Of a stretch of DNA of 64,000 bases, positions 16,291-25,728 are shown piece after piece (the first letter of the stretch is position 1; every line of letters starts with the position of its first letter). The notes beneath the pieces were generated by a model. It made no database searches, was not told the DNA's origin, and saw only the letters and a list, made by a program, of their open reading frames with translations. The stretch covers positions 62,001-126,000 of the forward strand of contig NZ_VSLD01000001.1 of assembly GCF_008107445.1 (NCBI RefSeq), read 5' to 3'. The translations under genes and the position numbers were made by a program. The stretch comes from Arthrobacter echini. GTDB lineage: Bacteria > Actinomycetota > Actinomycetes > Actinomycetales > Micrococcaceae.

Positions 16291-17492
16291 CTCCTGCGCG
16301 TCCAGAGCTCCAGGACGCCGACGCCGTCACCGGTGCCGGCGTCCTGGAGACCCGCCTCATCGACATGGACCGCGAGACGTTCGCCGGCGAGGTGTGGGGG
16401 CGCACAGCCCTGGTGACCCGATCGGCAGGCGACTTCTCCGATCTGCTCTCTGCCGAGGCCGTCGATGAGCTCGTCTCACGGCGCGGACTGCGTGCACCGT
16501 TCCTCCGCGTGGCCAAGGACGGCACCACGCTTCCGGACTCGGCCTTCACCTCCGGCGCGGGGATCGGCGCAACCATCTCCGACCAACTCGACGACACCGC
16601 GCTCTGGCGCAAATTCGCGGACGGGGCCACGCTGGTGCTCCAGGCACTGCACCGGACCTGGAACCCGATCGCCGACTTCAGCGCACGGCTGGGTGGTGAG
16701 CTCGGTCACCCGGTCCAGGCGAACGCGTACATCACGCCGCCGCAGAACCGCGGCTTCGACGATCACTACGACGTCCACGACGTCTTCGTGCTGCAGATCG
16801 AGGGCACGAAGCGGTGGATCATCCACGAGCCCGTACATACTGATCCACTGCGGGAACAGCCATGGACCGACCGCCGCTCCACTGTGGCGGAGGCGGCCAC
16901 GGGCGAGGCCTTCATCGATACGGTCCTCGAACCCGGTGATGTGCTGTACCTCCCCAGGGGGTGGCTGCACGCCGCACAGGCCCAGGGCGAGGTATCGATC
17001 CATCTCACACTCGGCATCCACAGCTGGACCCGCTATGCCCTGGCGGAGCAGCTCGCTCAGGCTGCCCTTGCAGAGCTCCGCGATGACCCCGAGATGCGGG
17101 CCACGCTGCCGCTCGGCGTCGCCGGGCCCGCTGCTGACCTGGACCTGATCCGCGAGCGGCTCCGCGCAGCCGTCTCATCGGCGGATTCCGCACCCCTGTT
17201 CCACCGGACCCGGCGCAGCCAGGCCCGGCCGGCACCGCTGGGACCTCTGGCCCAGCTTCGCTCCTTCAGGGACCTGGGGCCCGCCAGCCTCGTGCGGCTC
17301 CGCGACTCGCTCGAGGCACGGCTGGAAGGATCACGTCTGACCACCCGCGTGGGCTGGCTGGAGTTCAGCGAGGCGGAACTGGAGTCGGTGGACCGCCTGC
17401 TCGGCGGCGAGGTGCACGTAGCGGGAGATCTCGGCGTCGAGCTCGTGGAACGCCTGATGCGTGCCGGGGTGCTGATTCCTGCTGACCGGTGA
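16287..17492 (+). CDS. JmjC-domain Fe(II)/2-oxoglutarate oxygenase (ROX/YcfD-NO66-like)
   Basis: 401 aa, TTG start overlapping the stop of the repeat-peptide gene. The cupin core has the iron triad His160-x-Asp162 (DDHYDVHD) and His228 (PRGWLHAA); LQIEGTKRWIIHEP and the NAYITPP strand before the first His match bacterial ribosomal oxygenases. A C-terminal winged-helix-like region follows about residue 300, as in YcfD and NO66. Known relatives hydroxylate Arg or His of ribosomal proteins; the target here is unknown. Coupling to a peptide carrying one His per repeat raises the possibility of a dedicated substrate (inference). Confidence 0.8.
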   Translation: MTPARPELQDADAVTGAGVLETRLIDMDRETFAGEVWGRTALVTRSAGDFSDLLSAEAVDELVSRRGLRAPFLRVAKDGTTLPDSAFTSGAGIGATISDQLDDTALWRKFADGATLVLQALHRTWNPIADFSARLGGELGHPVQANAYITPPQNRGFDDHYDVHDVFVLQIEGTKRWIIHEPVHTDPLREQPWTDRRSTVAEAATGEAFIDTVLEPGDVLYLPRGWLHAAQAQGEVSIHLTLGIHSWTRYALAEQLAQAALAELRDDPEMRATLPLGVAGPAADLDLIRERLRAAVSSADSAPLFHRTRRSQARPAPLGPLAQLRSFRDLGPASLVRLRDSLEARLEGSRLTTRVGWLEFSEAELESVDRLLGGEVHVAGDLGVELVERLMRAGVLIPADR

Positions 17493-17502
17493 TGGTGGGG
17501 CG

Positions 17503-18399
17503 GTGCCCGGCGCAGTCCGCTTCTTCTGCTCGAACGCCGCCCGCGAACGGGCCGACCCGATCGCGGGCACGGCACCGCGCGGCCTGGTCTGGGTCCTGAT
17601 CGAGTATCGCGGAGGATGGCCCCCCAACGGCTTCGACGGCCTCGACCTGGACCCGCGAACGAAGGCACGGGTGTTCTCGGCTGCGCAGGCCCAGCGGGCA
17701 CGAATCCTCCTCATGAGACGTCCCGGTCGTCGAACACACGGCGGATCGGGCCGCTGGGCCGTCCTGCGTCACGACACCACCGGCGCGTACCGCCAACAGT
17801 GGGGTACGTGGAGTCGCGATGAGGACCTGGCCGAGATTGCCGTGGCGCTGGAGGTACCGGGTGAGCTCGGGCATTCTCCGGTCATCCTGGTCTGCACGCA
17901 CGGCCAGCACGACGTCTGCTGCTCGGTGCGGGGCCGGCCGGTGGGACGTGCCCTCGGCGAGCGCTGGCCGGAGCTGGTGTGGGAGTGCGCGCACGTGGGA
18001 GGCGACAGATTCGCTGCCACCGTGGTGGTGGCGCCCGATGGCGTCTACTACGGCAATCTCGACGAGGAATCCGCCGTCGGTGTGGTCGAGGGCCATCTCG
18101 CCGACCGCATCGAAGCCCACCATCTGCGCGGCTACACCGATCTTCCGTCACCGCATCAGGCAGCGATCGCCGGAGCGCTCGAGCACGTCGGTCCGGCCGG
18201 CCGCAATGACTACATCGTCACCGGATCCGTGCGTGACGCCGATACCTGGCGTGTCCGGCTGACGGGACGGCCGGCTCAGCTGACCGACGTCGAGGTCGAG
18301 GTGCAGGCTCACCGGACCCCGCCACGTCAGCTCACGTGCCGCGGCGCGCAGCCGAGCTCGGCCATCGACTACGAACTGGTGTCGGTCCGGAAGGTGTGA
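17503..18399 (+). CDS. Suc/Fer-like thioredoxin-fold [2Fe-2S] protein
   Basis: 298 aa, GTG start 10 nt after the JmjC gene. Belongs to the sucrase/ferredoxin-like family (thioredoxin-like ferredoxin fold): CTHGQHDVCC followed by GRPVGRAL and CAHVGGDRFAATVVV provide the conserved Cys and glycine pattern for an iron-sulphur centre, followed by the YYGNLDEESA segment. The opening FFCSNAARERADPIAGTAP is also typical. Role in bacteria is unestablished; electron transfer is inferred. Co-directional with the JmjC gene, so it may be a redox partner, though 2-oxoglutarate oxygenases normally need none. Converges on tsaD with 4 bp between. Confidence 0.75.
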   Translation: MPGAVRFFCSNAARERADPIAGTAPRGLVWVLIEYRGGWPPNGFDGLDLDPRTKARVFSAAQAQRARILLMRRPGRRTHGGSGRWAVLRHDTTGAYRQQWGTWSRDEDLAEIAVALEVPGELGHSPVILVCTHGQHDVCCSVRGRPVGRALGERWPELVWECAHVGGDRFAATVVVAPDGVYYGNLDEESAVGVVEGHLADRIEAHHLRGYTDLPSPHQAAIAGALEHVGPAGRNDYIVTGSVRDADTWRVRLTGRPAQLTDVEVEVQAHRTPPRQLTCRGAQPSSAIDYELVSVRKV

Positions 18400-18403
18400 G
18401 TTC

Positions 18404-19489
18404 TCAGACCTTCGGCAGGACAACTGTGGTGACCGGCAGCGACGGGTCCGTCCCGAAGGCGATGCCGCTCGGGCTCCGACCGCTCATCACGAGCTGCGCG
18501 CCGAGCGCCGCGACCATTGCGCCGTTGTCGGTGCACAGCGGGATGGGCGGCACCGTGAGCGTGATCCCCGCCGCCTCGCACCGTTCCTGCGTCAGCTCGC
18601 GCAGTCTCCGATTGGCAGCCACACCGCCGCCGAGCAGCAGCTCGGTGATGCCGTGCTCCGTGCAGGCCAGTACGGCCTTGGCCGTGATGATGTCGACCAC
18701 CGCTTCCTGGAACGACGCCGCGATATCGGCTACCGGCACGTCGAGGCCCGCCGCCTCGTACTGCTCCACGGAGCGGGCCACCGCCGTCTTGAGCCCGCTG
18801 AAGGACCAGTCGTAGCGGTGCGGGCCCGGCACTTCCGCCGTGCCCATGTACTTGGGCTGCGAGAGCCCGCGGGGAAAGCGGATGGCCTTCGGATCTCCGT
18901 CGGCCGCGAGGCGATCGATCGCCGGACCACCCGGATAGCCCAGGCCGAGGATGCGTGCCGTCTTGTCGTAGGCCTCACCTGCCGCATCGTCGATCGTGGA
19001 CCCCAGCAGGTCGACGTCGCCCGCGATATCCACCACGCGCAGGATCTCGGTGTGGCCACCGGAGACGAGCAGCGCGCCGAGGGCAGGAGGGAGTCCGCCG
19101 GCCGGCGGCCGTCCGATCAGTCCCACGCCCACGTGCGCCACCAGGTGATTGATCGCGTACAGCGGCTTTCCGGTCGCGACTGCGAGCGCCTTCGCGGCGG
19201 ACACACCGACCATGAGCGCGCCCGAGAGTCCCGGCCCGGCGGTGACGGCGATGGCGTCGATCTCCGCGAGCGAGACATCGGCGTCCGTCAGGGCGGCCTG
19301 CAGCGTCGGCACGAAGGCCTCGAGGTGCGCACGCGAGGCGATCTCGGGGATGACGCCGCCGAAGCGCACGTGCTCGTCCATGGACGAGGACACGGTGTTG
19401 GTCAGGAGTTCCGTGCCCCGCACGATGCCGATGCCGGTCTCGTCGCACGAGGACTCGATACCCAGGATCAGGGGTTCTGCCGTGGTCAC
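18404..19489 (-). CDS. tsaD: tRNA t6A biosynthesis threonylcarbamoyltransferase
   Basis: 361 aa. Transfers threonylcarbamoyl to A37 of ANN-decoding tRNAs with TsaB and TsaE. The start is the GTG at 19489 (product [20 protein letters not shown]), which overlaps the rimI stop as GTGA. A much longer open frame up to 20236 is only a shadow across rimI and tsaB. Metal-binding NHLVAH, the VSGGHTEI segment, and the C-terminal [14 protein letters not shown] and [12 protein letters not shown] blocks are all present. Confidence 0.95.
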   Translation of the reverse strand: MTTAEPLILGIESSCDETGIGIVRGTELLTNTVSSSMDEHVRFGGVIPEIASRAHLEAFVPTLQAALTDADVSLAEIDAIAVTAGPGLSGALMVGVSAAKALAVATGKPLYAINHLVAHVGVGLIGRPPAGGLPPALGALLVSGGHTEILRVVDIAGDVDLLGSTIDDAAGEAYDKTARILGLGYPGGPAIDRLAADGDPKAIRFPRGLSQPKYMGTAEVPGPHRYDWSFSGLKTAVARSVEQYEAAGLDVPVADIAASFQEAVVDIITAKAVLACTEHGITELLLGGGVAANRRLRELTQERCEAAGITLTVPPIPLCTDNGAMVAALGAQLVMSGRSPSGIAFGTDPSLPVTTVVLPKV

Positions 19490-19950
19490 GGTGTCTCTTT
19501 CTCCTCGGCCAGCACGAGCTGCATGACCCATGCGTCGACGCCGTCGCGGTAGTACTTCTTCCTCAGGTGGATCTTCCGGAAGCCGTAGCGGGCGTAGAGT
19601 TCCTGCGCACGGGGGTTGTCGGCGCGGACCTCGAGCATCACGGTCGTGGCTCCCCTGCGACGCGCCTCTCCGAGCAACTCGGTGAGCATGGCGCGGCCCA
19701 TCCCCTGCCCCTCGAAGCGCGGTAGCACCCCGATGGTCTGGATGTCGGCCGTCGTGTCGATGACCATGAGACCGGCGTAGCCCACAACCTCGCCGTCCAC
19801 CTCCACCACGATGTAGCGCCGTGTGTCCGGCTGGAAGAACTCGGAGTAGAACAGCTCGAGCGGCCAGGCATCTGCGGGGAACAGCTCGTTCTCCAGTATC
19901 CCGATGGTCTCGATCTCCTCGTACGCGAGGTCCCGCAGGACGAAGCTCAC
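19486..19950 (-). CDS. rimI: Ribosomal protein S18-alanine N-acetyltransferase (GNAT)
   Basis: 154 aa GNAT enzyme. The acetyl-CoA-binding motif A is visible as [19 protein letters not shown], followed by [19 protein letters not shown]. The ATG overlaps the tsaB stop (ATGA) and its stop overlaps the tsaD start, giving a fully coupled tsaB-rimI-tsaD block as in many bacteria. The name rests on this context; generic GNATs are hard to separate by motif alone. Confidence 0.88.
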   Translation of the reverse strand: MSFVLRDLAYEEIETIGILENELFPADAWPLELFYSEFFQPDTRRYIVVEVDGEVVGYAGLMVIDTTADIQTIGVLPRFEGQGMGRAMLTELLGEARRRGATTVMLEVRADNPRAQELYARYGFRKIHLRKKYYRDGVDAWVMQLVLAEEKETP

Positions 19951-20627
19951 GCCGTCGCCCGCTTTCGCGGTCCGGGTACCTGGGCATCCGATTCCCGCAG
20001 GTACAGCGGTGAGGTGTCCAGCAGTGACCGGTCCGCGAGGAGTCTGGCATGGGCGACGAGCCCCAGGGACGCGGCATCGGGGTCCGCCGTCGTGAATCCG
20101 GGCACTCCGTCGAGATCCTCCGGATACAGACCGGCGGCGCGCCCGATGACCGGTCGGCTCCCCGGCAGCGCCGCCGCCGTGCCCACGTGCGGTCCGTCCA
20201 GCAGCTCCGGCAGGATGCCGCCCTGCGCGGGAGCACGGTACGCGGCCCAGTAGACCTCGCCCCGGCGCGCGTCCGTTCCCACGAGGAACTCCGCGCCCGG
20301 CAAGGCTGCGCTGCCTGCCACCGCGTCGAAGGCCAGGGCGTCCAGGCTCATGACGCCGTGCAGTGCCACGCCCCAGACGAAGCCCAGCGTCCGCGCGGTC
20401 ACCAGTCCGGCGCGCAGACCTGTGAAGGGGCCGGGGCCCACCCCGGCGATGATCGCGTCGAGCTCGGGGCCCGCCACGCCGGCATCGGCGAGCACCCCCC
20501 GCACAGCAGGAGCGAGGACTTCGGCGTGCGAGCGCGTGTCAGCACTGGCGAACCGACCGACGACGACGTCGTCACGCACGAGCGCGACGGTGGCCGCGGC
20601 GGAGGTGTCGAGGGCGAGGAGAAGCAC
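19947..20627 (-). CDS. tsaB: t6A complex scaffold protein TsaB
   Basis: 226 aa, ASKHA-fold pseudo-enzyme that binds TsaD. Signature N-terminus [15 protein letters not shown], then [14 protein letters not shown] and [20 protein letters not shown], typical of TsaB (YeaZ). It follows tsaE by 9 nt and overlaps rimI by 4 nt. Slightly longer than some actinobacterial TsaB proteins, with no added domain. Confidence 0.95.
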   Translation of the reverse strand: MLLLALDTSAAATVALVRDDVVVGRFASADTRSHAEVLAPAVRGVLADAGVAGPELDAIIAGVGPGPFTGLRAGLVTARTLGFVWGVALHGVMSLDALAFDAVAGSAALPGAEFLVGTDARRGEVYWAAYRAPAQGGILPELLDGPHVGTAAALPGSRPVIGRAAGLYPEDLDGVPGFTTADPDAASLGLVAHARLLADRSLLDTSPLYLRESDAQVPGPRKRATA

Positions 20628-20636
20628 CCGGCAATC

Positions 20637-21188
20637 CTAGTCGAGGGACACCGCGGGCGGCCCTCCACGCCAACGCTCGCCGAACCCCGCGAGGGTGATG
20701 CTGCGCACCTCGTCCTCGCCGTCGTCGTCGAACGCCGTGACCGGCGCCCCGGCGCCTCCGGGCCCGGTTCCGTCCGTGCCCGGCGGGCGCGTGATGTCGA
20801 TGTGCAGCCTGCTGCTGCTGAGGTGCTCCACGCGATCGGTACCCCACTCGACCACCGTGACATTCCGGGGCATCGTCGCCTCGAGATCGAGGTCGTCCAC
20901 GGCCGCGGCGCTTCCGAGGCGGTACGCGTCCACGTGGATGAGCCCCGGTCCGTCTCCGGTGGAGGAATGCTGGCGGACGAGGACGAACGTGGGCGAGATG
21001 ATGCGGTCCAGTACACCCAGACCGATGCCCAGGCCCTGCGTGAAGGTAGTCTTGCCCGCCCCGAGCGCTCCTGCGAGGACCACGAGATCACCGGGCCGGA
21101 GCGCTGGCGCCAGGCGCCCGGCGAAGGCCTTCAGCTCAGCCGCCGACCCGATCTCGTGCACCCGGGTCCACTCAGGCGAGACCGTCAT
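20637..21188 (-). CDS. tsaE: t6A biosynthesis ATPase TsaE
   Basis: 183 aa from the ATG at 21188, which has GGAG 6 nt upstream; an ATG at 21209 is possible but deeper inside alr. Walker A is GALGAGKTTFTQGLG, followed by SPTFVLV and the HVDAYRLGS (Walker B-like) motif and TVVEWGTDR. It contains a Gly/Asp-rich insertion near the C-terminus (GTDGTGPGGAGAP ... DDDGEDE) not needed for the fold. The 5' end overlaps alr by 17 nt. Confidence 0.92.
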   Translation of the reverse strand: MTVSPEWTRVHEIGSAAELKAFAGRLAPALRPGDLVVLAGALGAGKTTFTQGLGIGLGVLDRIISPTFVLVRQHSSTGDGPGLIHVDAYRLGSAAAVDDLDLEATMPRNVTVVEWGTDRVEHLSSSRLHIDITRPPGTDGTGPGGAGAPVTAFDDDGEDEVRSITLAGFGERWRGGPPAVSLD

Positions 21189-22344
21189 CGCCCACTCCGG
21201 TATCGGCATGGAGATGGACGCGCTCCACGCGGTCGCTGATCCGTGTCACGATCTCGTAGTTGATGGTCTGGGCGGCGGCGGCCCAGTCCTCAACCGCCGG
21301 AGCGTCACCTCCGCCGAACAGCACGGCGCGGCGTCCCACGGGACTGTCGGGCGTATCGAGCAACCCCGTGGTGCCGAAGTCGATGACGAGCTGGTCCATG
21401 GCGATCCGCCCGATCACAGGATAGATCCGCCCGCCCACCTGCACTGGCGCCCCCGTGGCGATTCGCGGGACGCCGTCCCCGTACCCGACGGGGACGAGGC
21501 CGAGGGTCGTGGCCTGGTGTGTGCGGTAGGCGTGGCCGTAGGACACGCCCTGCCCCTTCGGCACCTCCTTGCAGGTGGAGACGGTGGTGCTGAAGGTCAT
21601 CACGGGCCGCAGGCCGAGATCGGCGGAGTCCTGATCGGCGAAGGGCGAGAGTCCGTAGATACCCAGGCCCACGCGCACGAGGTCGAAGTGGCAGTCGGGC
21701 CGGGAGAACGTGGCCGGCGTATTGGCCAGGTGCCGCACCTCCACGGCGATCCCCGCGCGTTCGGCCGCCGCGACGGCCTCGCGGAACAGCTGGACCTGCC
21801 GGTCCGTCTCGGGACGGGCGGGTTCGTCGGCGGTAGCGAGGTGGGAGAAGACCCCGACGACGCGGAGCACGCCCTCGTCCTGGTAGCCGACGGCCCGGCG
21901 GAGCAGCTCGTCCCACTTCTCGGGCGGGCAGCCGTTGCGGCCCAGCCCCGTGTCGATCTTGAGATGCACGATCGCGGGTCGCTCGAGCTCGCGCGCGGCG
22001 GCGACGACGTGCTCGAGCTCCCATCCGGAGATCCCGAGGTCGAGGCCGTGCTCCACCCCGGCCACGAAATCCGAGCTCGGTGTGTGGAGCCAGGCGAGGA
22101 CGGGGGCCTCGATGCCTGCCCTGCGTAACTCCACGCCCTCGCTGATATGTGCCACGCCGAGCCAGGCGGCTCCGGCCTCGAGGGCGGCCCGGGCCACGGG
22201 CACCGCGCCGTGCCCGTAGGCATCGGCCTTCACCACAGCCATGACACGCGCAGGATCAGCGATATCGCGGAGGTGCCGGACGTTGTGCCGCAGGGCATCG
22301 AGGTCGATCTCCACAGCGCGCTCGGGAAAGGTCACCCGCCCCAT
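21172..22344 (-). CDS. alr: Alanine racemase
   Basis: 390 aa. PLP enzyme making D-alanine for peptidoglycan. PLP-lysine motif VVKADAYGHGAVPVA near residue 38, IDTGLGRNG, and the C-terminal domain with GDGVPRI, RIAMDQLVIDFG and the second catalytic Tyr region VSYGHAYRTH. The start is taken as the ATG at 22344 (product GRVTFPERAVEIDLDALRHN); GTG at 22335 is an alternative. First gene of the alr-tsaE-tsaB-rimI-tsaD run. In related genomes nnrD usually sits directly upstream; here it is about 18 kb away. Confidence 0.95.
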   Translation of the reverse strand: MGRVTFPERAVEIDLDALRHNVRHLRDIADPARVMAVVKADAYGHGAVPVARAALEAGAAWLGVAHISEGVELRRAGIEAPVLAWLHTPSSDFVAGVEHGLDLGISGWELEHVVAAARELERPAIVHLKIDTGLGRNGCPPEKWDELLRRAVGYQDEGVLRVVGVFSHLATADEPARPETDRQVQLFREAVAAAERAGIAVEVRHLANTPATFSRPDCHFDLVRVGLGIYGLSPFADQDSADLGLRPVMTFSTTVSTCKEVPKGQGVSYGHAYRTHQATTLGLVPVGYGDGVPRIATGAPVQVGGRIYPVIGRIAMDQLVIDFGTTGLLDTPDSPVGRRAVLFGGGDAPAVEDWAAAAQTINYEIVTRISDRVERVHLHADTGVGDDGLA

Positions 22345-22410
22345 TCTGCCAGCTTGCCGGGGGCTGTGGCGGGCTTGCGTCTGCGAACCCCGGCCGCAAG
22401 GATCGAAGGC

Positions 22411-22989
22411 GTGTTCGATCCGATCCTCCCCGAACCGGGGTGTGTCCTGCCCGGTGACGACGGCACGCCCTGCGGCAACTCCGTGGGGGACGGCCCCTTC
22501 GGCCTCTGCGCCGGGCACATCGCGATCGTGGCGGAGTGGGCCGGTGCGCAGTGGGGAACGACGGATCTGCTGCCGGGCGCCTGCCGTGCCTGCGGCTCCC
22601 GGCTCGGAGTCCACTATCCCAGCGGGTGGGTCTGTGCAGCCTGTGAATGGCGCGTGGGCGACGTGCTCGACGACGGCCTTCCTCCCCCGCGCGTCGACGT
22701 GGTCTACTACCTCGGCTTCCGGGACCGGATCAAGATCGGCACGACGGCGAACCCGCGCCAGCGGCTGGGACGCATCCGGCACGACGAGCTCCTCGCGTTC
22801 GAGCGGGGTGACCGGCTCGTCGAACGCCGTCGTCACGGACAGTTCGCCGCCTGGCGGCGCGGCACCTCCGAATGGTTCGACGCCTCGCCGGAACTCTCGG
22901 AGCACGTGCGTCGGCTCTCCGCGGGCGTCGACGATCCCTGGGCGCTGTACCTGCGCTGGCTCGGTGAGGCGGCGGCCCTGCGCGGCTGA
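22411..22989 (+). CDS. GIY-YIG (MUG113/T5orf172-like) protein with Cys-rich zinc-binding N-terminus
   Basis: 192 aa, GTG start after AAGG. Residues about 5-40 hold a spaced Cys/His set (CVLPGDDGTPC ... GLCAGH), then a zinc ribbon CRACGSRLGVHYPSGWVCAAC, then the domain VVYYLGFRDRIKIGTTANPRQRLGRI with the downstream EWF near the end, matching the GIY-YIG-related MUG113/T5orf172 family. Members are found in phage and housekeeping contexts and may cut or bind DNA. Diverges from alr across 66 bp. Function not known. Confidence 0.65.
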   Translation: MFDPILPEPGCVLPGDDGTPCGNSVGDGPFGLCAGHIAIVAEWAGAQWGTTDLLPGACRACGSRLGVHYPSGWVCAACEWRVGDVLDDGLPPPRVDVVYYLGFRDRIKIGTTANPRQRLGRIRHDELLAFERGDRLVERRRHGQFAAWRRGTSEWFDASPELSEHVRRLSAGVDDPWALYLRWLGEAAALRG

Positions 22990-23050
22990 TCCCCCGGAGC
23001 GCGTGCGCTACTGTCGGACATCAGCGACCCCCGAGGAAGAGAGCCGTGCC

Positions 23051-23383
23051 ATGCAGAAGATGTCCCTCACCGCCCTCGCGCGGAACCAGCTCGACGCGGC
23101 ACGCACGGGTACCAGCGGCCGCAGTGCCAGCACCGTGTACGGCGGGCACGAGCGCGTTCTCCGCCAGACCGTGATCGCCCTGCGCGGCGGCTCCGCGCTG
23201 GGCGAGCACGGGAACCCCGGCGAGGCCACCGTGTACGTCCTGAGCGGGCGGGTGCGACTCGTCGCGGACCCGGACGAGTGGGAGGGTTCGGCCGGGGACC
23301 TCCTGATCGTGCCCGAGCGCCGTCATTCCCTGGAGGCCGACGAGGATTCGGTGGTCCTGCTGTCGGTGGCCAAGCGAGCCTGA
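23051..23383 (+). CDS. Small single-domain cupin protein
   Basis: 110 aa from the ATG at 23051. A conserved beta-barrel pattern: GEHGNPGEATVYVLSGRVRLVAD, then GDLLIVPERRHSLEADEDSVVLLSVAK. Only part of the classic metal-binding His set is present (HGNPGE and RRHSL), so it may bind metal weakly. Ends just before a strong bidirectional hairpin. Likely a small stress- or ligand-binding cupin; substrate not predictable. Confidence 0.7.
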   Translation: MQKMSLTALARNQLDAARTGTSGRSASTVYGGHERVLRQTVIALRGGSALGEHGNPGEATVYVLSGRVRLVADPDEWEGSAGDLLIVPERRHSLEADEDSVVLLSVAKRA

Positions 23384-23385
23384 CA

Positions 23386-23416
23386 CCCTGACGGCCGGGA
23401 GTCCCGGCCGTCAGGG
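23386..23416. terminator. Bidirectional terminator hairpin
   Basis: A perfect 15-bp inverted repeat (CCCTGACGGCCGGGA and its complement) with a single base between arms, placed between the convergent cupin and aldo/keto reductase genes. In practice the inner pairs open to form the loop. Confidence 0.75.
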
Positions 23417-23427
23417 GCGCGGCAGGC

Positions 23428-24474
23428 TCAGGCCTTCAGGGCAGCGGCCCAGAGATTGATGTCGGACTCGACGGCGAACTCGTCGATGGCCCGCAGTTCC
23501 TCCTCGGTGAAGTCGAGCTGCCGTGCCGCGGCCAGACTGTCCTCGAGCTGACGGACACTCGAGGCGCCGATCAGCGCCGAGGTCACGGGTGTCCCCTTCG
23601 TCTGCTCGCGCAGGACCCAGGCGATGGCCAGCTGCGCCAGACTCTGGCCGCGGTTCTCCGCGATACCGTTCAGCCCGCGGACGCGGTCGAGATTGTCCTG
23701 GGACAGGTGGTCCTCGGAGAGGGACGTGCCGGCGGCGGCACGCGAGTCCTCCGGGACGCCGTGCAGGTACTTGTCGGTCAGCAGGCCCTGCGCCAGCGGC
23801 GAGAAGGCGATCGATCCGGCGCCGACCCGCTCGAGTGCCTCGAACAGATTCGGCTCACCGTTCTCCGTCCAGCGGTTGAGCATCGAGTAGGAGGGCTGGT
23901 GGATCAGCAGCGGTGTGCCGAGATCCGCGAGGATCGCCGCTGCCTCCAGGGTGCGCTCCGGTGAGTAGGAGGAGATGCCCGCGTACAGGGCTCGCCCGGA
24001 CCGCACCGCCGTGTCCAGGGCCCCCATCGTCTCCTCCAGCGGAGTGCCGGGATCGGGCCGGTGGCTGTAGAAGATGTCGACGTAGTCGAGGCCCATCCGC
24101 TCGAGCGACTGGTCGAGACTGGCGAGCAGATACTTGCGGGAGCCGAGGTTGCCGTACGGTCCCGGCCACATGTCGTACCCGGCCTTGCTCGAGATGACGA
24201 GCTCGTCGCGGAAGGGCCGGAAATCGTCCCTGAGGTGGCGTCCGAAGTTCGTCTCCGCACTGCCGTAGGGCGGTCCGTAGTTGTTCGCGAGATCGAAGTG
24301 CGTCACCCCGAGATCGAAGGCCCGGCGCAGGATGTCCCGCTGCGTCGCGAAAGCCCTGTCGTCACCGAAGTTGTGCCACAGCCCGAGGGAGACGGCAGGC
24401 AGGTGCAGCCCGCTGCGTCCTACGCGTCGATAGGGCAGCTTCTCGTAGCGGTCGTCGGCAGGATGGTAGGTCAT
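23428..24474 (-). CDS. mgrA: Aldo/keto reductase, MgrA/YghZ type
   Basis: 348 aa NADPH-dependent reductase; the E. coli relative YghZ reduces L-glyceraldehyde 3-phosphate and methylglyoxal. AKR active-site residues: Asp and Tyr in FDLANNYGPPYGSAE, Lys in VISSKAGYDMWPGPYG and His in IFYSHRPDP. IGASSVRQLEDSLAA is the C-terminal NADPH-binding stretch. Monocistronic, ending at a bidirectional terminator. Detoxification of reactive aldehydes is the likely role. Confidence 0.88.
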   Translation of the reverse strand: MTYHPADDRYEKLPYRRVGRSGLHLPAVSLGLWHNFGDDRAFATQRDILRRAFDLGVTHFDLANNYGPPYGSAETNFGRHLRDDFRPFRDELVISSKAGYDMWPGPYGNLGSRKYLLASLDQSLERMGLDYVDIFYSHRPDPGTPLEETMGALDTAVRSGRALYAGISSYSPERTLEAAAILADLGTPLLIHQPSYSMLNRWTENGEPNLFEALERVGAGSIAFSPLAQGLLTDKYLHGVPEDSRAAAGTSLSEDHLSQDNLDRVRGLNGIAENRGQSLAQLAIAWVLREQTKGTPVTSALIGASSVRQLEDSLAAARQLDFTEEELRAIDEFAVESDINLWAAALKA

Positions 24475-24592
24475 TTCCTCATCCTAGGCGGGCCGGGGGT
24501 TGTCATTCATCACCGGGCACTGGACAGTGGGCATGACCGGGCAGGGCCGCACCACGGTCCTGTCCCCGGCGACCGTCCCGGGTGAGCAAGGG

Positions 24593-25648
24593 GTGTCCGT
24601 GTCCGAACGAGTGATGACTGCAGGGCGCCTGGCCTGGCGTGTCCCGGGAATCGTGCTGACCATCGTCGTTCTGCACGTGCTCGGGTGGGGTACGTTCTTC
24701 GCCGTCGTGCGGCCGCAGCGGTTCGCGATGGACGACGGCGCAACGATCTTCGGCGTCGGACTGGCTGTCACGGCCTACCTGGTGGGTGTCAGGCACGCCT
24801 TCGACGCGGACCACATCGCGGCCATCGACAACACGACGCGGAAGCTCGCGACCGCCGGGCGCAGTCCCGCGAGCACCGGGTTCTGGTTCGCGCTCGGCCA
24901 CTCGACCGTCGTGATCCTCACCGTCGCGCTGCTCAGTGCCGGCCTGAATCTCCTGGCGGGTCAGCTCGGGGACGACGGTTCTGTCCTGCAGCAGTTCACC
25001 GGTATCTGGGGACCCGCCGTCTCGGGACTGTTCCTGCTCCTCATCGGGATGATCAATCTCGTCTCCCTCGCAGGGGTGCATCGGGCGCACCGGCGCTTGA
25101 GGGCGGGCACCTACGACGGCGCGGAGTTCGATGCGCTCCTGGACAAACGGGGGCTACTGAATCGGCTGGTCGGACCGCTCGCCCGCCGGATCGACCGGCC
25201 GTGGAAGATGTATCCGTTGGGCGTGCTCTTCGGGCTGGGTTTCGACACGGCGACCACGATCGGACTGTTCGTCGTCGCCGGGGGTGCCGCGGTCACCCTG
25301 CCGTGGTACGCGGTGATGGTGCTGCCCCTGCTGTTCACTGCCGGAATGGTGCTGTTCGACAGTCTTGACGGGCTGCTGATGAGTCGCGTGTACCGATGGG
25401 CCTTCCAGCAGCCCGCCCGCAAGATCCTGTACAACTACATCGTCACGTCGGTGTCGGTGGCCATCGCCTTCATCGTGGCCCTCGTGATCCTCGGCGGACT
25501 GGTCAGTGCCCTGCTCGACGTCGACTCCGGCCCGCTCGCATGGATCGGAGGGGTAGACCTGGAGAACTTCGGCCTCGTCGTCGTCGGACTGTTCGCCATG
25601 ACCTGGGTCGCTGCGGTGATCGTGGGGAACGCCCGGAAACGGACCTGA
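24593..25648 (+). CDS. HoxN/NixA-type nickel/cobalt permease (NiCoT)
   Basis: 351 aa from the GTG at 24593, with AAGGG just upstream; TTG at 24500 would add 31 polar residues. Eight-helix metal permease whose signature [17 protein letters not shown] carries the metal-binding His and Asp residues in helix [17 protein letters not shown] and [15 protein letters not shown] are the other two family motifs. Directly upstream of the urease genes on the same strand, so nickel supply for urease is the clear inference. Confidence 0.93.
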   Translation: MSVSERVMTAGRLAWRVPGIVLTIVVLHVLGWGTFFAVVRPQRFAMDDGATIFGVGLAVTAYLVGVRHAFDADHIAAIDNTTRKLATAGRSPASTGFWFALGHSTVVILTVALLSAGLNLLAGQLGDDGSVLQQFTGIWGPAVSGLFLLLIGMINLVSLAGVHRAHRRLRAGTYDGAEFDALLDKRGLLNRLVGPLARRIDRPWKMYPLGVLFGLGFDTATTIGLFVVAGGAAVTLPWYAVMVLPLLFTAGMVLFDSLDGLLMSRVYRWAFQQPARKILYNYIVTSVSVAIAFIVALVILGGLVSALLDVDSGPLAWIGGVDLENFGLVVVGLFAMTWVAAVIVGNARKRT

Positions 25649-25699
25649 TCCGCTCGCCGGCACGTGGGAGGACCCCGCCACGTCCTCGTGGACCATCCA

Positions 25700-25728
25700 T
25701 TGACCGGCCCCGGGCCCGGTGCTACCTT
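25700..25728 (+). promoter_or_regulatory. Candidate sigma-A promoter for ureA
   Basis: TTGACC (25700-25705), a 17-nt spacer and TACCTT (25723-25728), about 85 nt before the ureA ATG. The spacer is almost pure G+C and includes the palindrome GGCCCCGGGCCCGG. Confidence 0.55.

Noticed and set aside
18404-20236. A 610-codon frame continuing upstream of tsaD
   Set aside because: It is open only because of GC bias; the upstream part reads rimI and tsaB DNA out of frame, and the GTG at 19489 gives a normal TsaD.
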